Of a DNA stretch of 5,505 bases, positions 5,284 to 5,505 are shown one piece after another. Source of the stretch: Lutibacter sp. (GTDB lineage Bacteria > Bacteroidota > Bacteroidia > Flavobacteriales > Flavobacteriaceae); the NCBI GenBank assembly GCA_030748365.1, contig JASMME010000103.1, positions 1 through 5,505 on the forward strand. Reading direction: 5' to 3'. Numbering within the stretch: position 1 is the first letter of the stretch; every line of letters begins with the position of its first letter. The notes under the pieces were generated by a model, which saw nothing but the letters and a program-made list of their open reading frames with translations, did no database searches and was not told the DNA's origin. Position numbers and translations under genes: made by a program.

Positions 5284-5505
5284 ATGATGGGAAGACCCAG
5301 AAAAAGTGCGGAGTCGGTGATCAAAGACATCAAACGTCAGACCCGCAGAAAGTTCTCCTCGGAGGAAAAGATCAGAATCGTATTGGAAGGCCTCAAAGGC
5401 GAAGAATCCGTATCAGAGATATGCAGAAGAGAGGGCATTGCCCCCGCTCTGTACTACCGTTGGAGCAAGGACTTCATCGAAGCAGGTAAGGGCTTGGCAT
5501 CCCTT
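5284..5505 (+). CDS. IS3-family-type transposase OrfA, N-terminal part
   Basis: The frame opens at ATG-ATG (5284 or 5287) and runs to the right edge, giving 74 codons. It begins MMGRPRKSAESVIKDIKRQT, very basic. It continues RRKFSSEEKIRIVLEGLKGE (21-40) and SVSEICRREGIAPALYYRW (42-60), a helix-turn-helix of the HTH_Tnp_1 type with the YYRWSKDF recognition region. This is the DNA-binding half that recognises the element ends. In IS3-family elements the catalytic OrfB follows and is usually made by a -1 frameshift; that part is outside the window. OrfA is normally 100-140 residues, so 30-60 are missing here. I cannot assign an IS3 subgroup. No clear Shine-Dalgarno is present, and the palindrome just upstream may reduce read-through expression. 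Confidence 0.85.
   Translation, partial: MMGRPRKSAESVIKDIKRQTRRKFSSEEKIRIVLEGLKGEESVSEICRREGIAPALYYRWSKDFIEAGKGLASL

Larger units (their letters stand above)
5200..5505 (+). mobile_element. Left end of an IS3-family-type element, cut by the window edge
   Basis: The OrfA-type gene from 5284 defines the element. TGTACTGCTAAAGGGA at 5200-5215 begins with TG, as IS3-family ends usually do, and lies a typical distance (about 84 bp) before the gene. The right half with OrfB and the right end lie outside the window, so the left end is provisional. Confidence 0.45.

Overview
The window most likely comes from a member of the Bacteroidota. The main evidence is a secreted beta-helix protein with a textbook type IX secretion (T9SS) type A sorting domain and a second, orphaned T9SS-like C-terminus. 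I cannot place it more precisely. No rRNA, tRNA or CRISPR array is visible.

Left part (1-1987), all on the minus strand. The N-terminal 234 codons of a penicillin/AHL-acylase-type Ntn hydrolase (peptidase S45) run off the left edge. Just upstream is a gene remnant whose only recognisable part is a T9SS-type C-terminus. Next come a complete 136-residue protein that resembles the bacterial eRF1-domain-like ('translational machinery') family, a 112-bp structured non-coding stretch with inverted ends, and a short lipoprotein-like reading frame with no start codon. This looks like accessory DNA: small single genes, no shared pathway and several decayed reading frames.

Middle (1988-3960). One large minus-strand gene encodes a 645-residue exported protein with signal peptide, Fn3-like domain, right-handed parallel beta-helix and T9SS sorting domain. 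It starts from an unusually strong Shine-Dalgarno sequence.

Right part (about 3961-5505) is mobile DNA read rightwards. It holds an IS110-family element with an intact-looking DEDD/serine transposase. Upstream of the transposase is a non-coding end of about 175-250 nt that folds like an IS110 bridge RNA. Immediately to the right are the left end and first 74 codons of an IS3-family-type OrfA, cut by the window edge, with a 24-bp perfect palindrome between the two.

The IS110 non-coding end is the most interesting part. It has a 10-bp perfect stem enclosing a guide-sized loop, a second weaker stem-loop, short matches to possible element ends, and a hairpin that includes the first two bases of the transposase start codon. 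The exact ends of both insertion sequences could not be fixed from this single copy.
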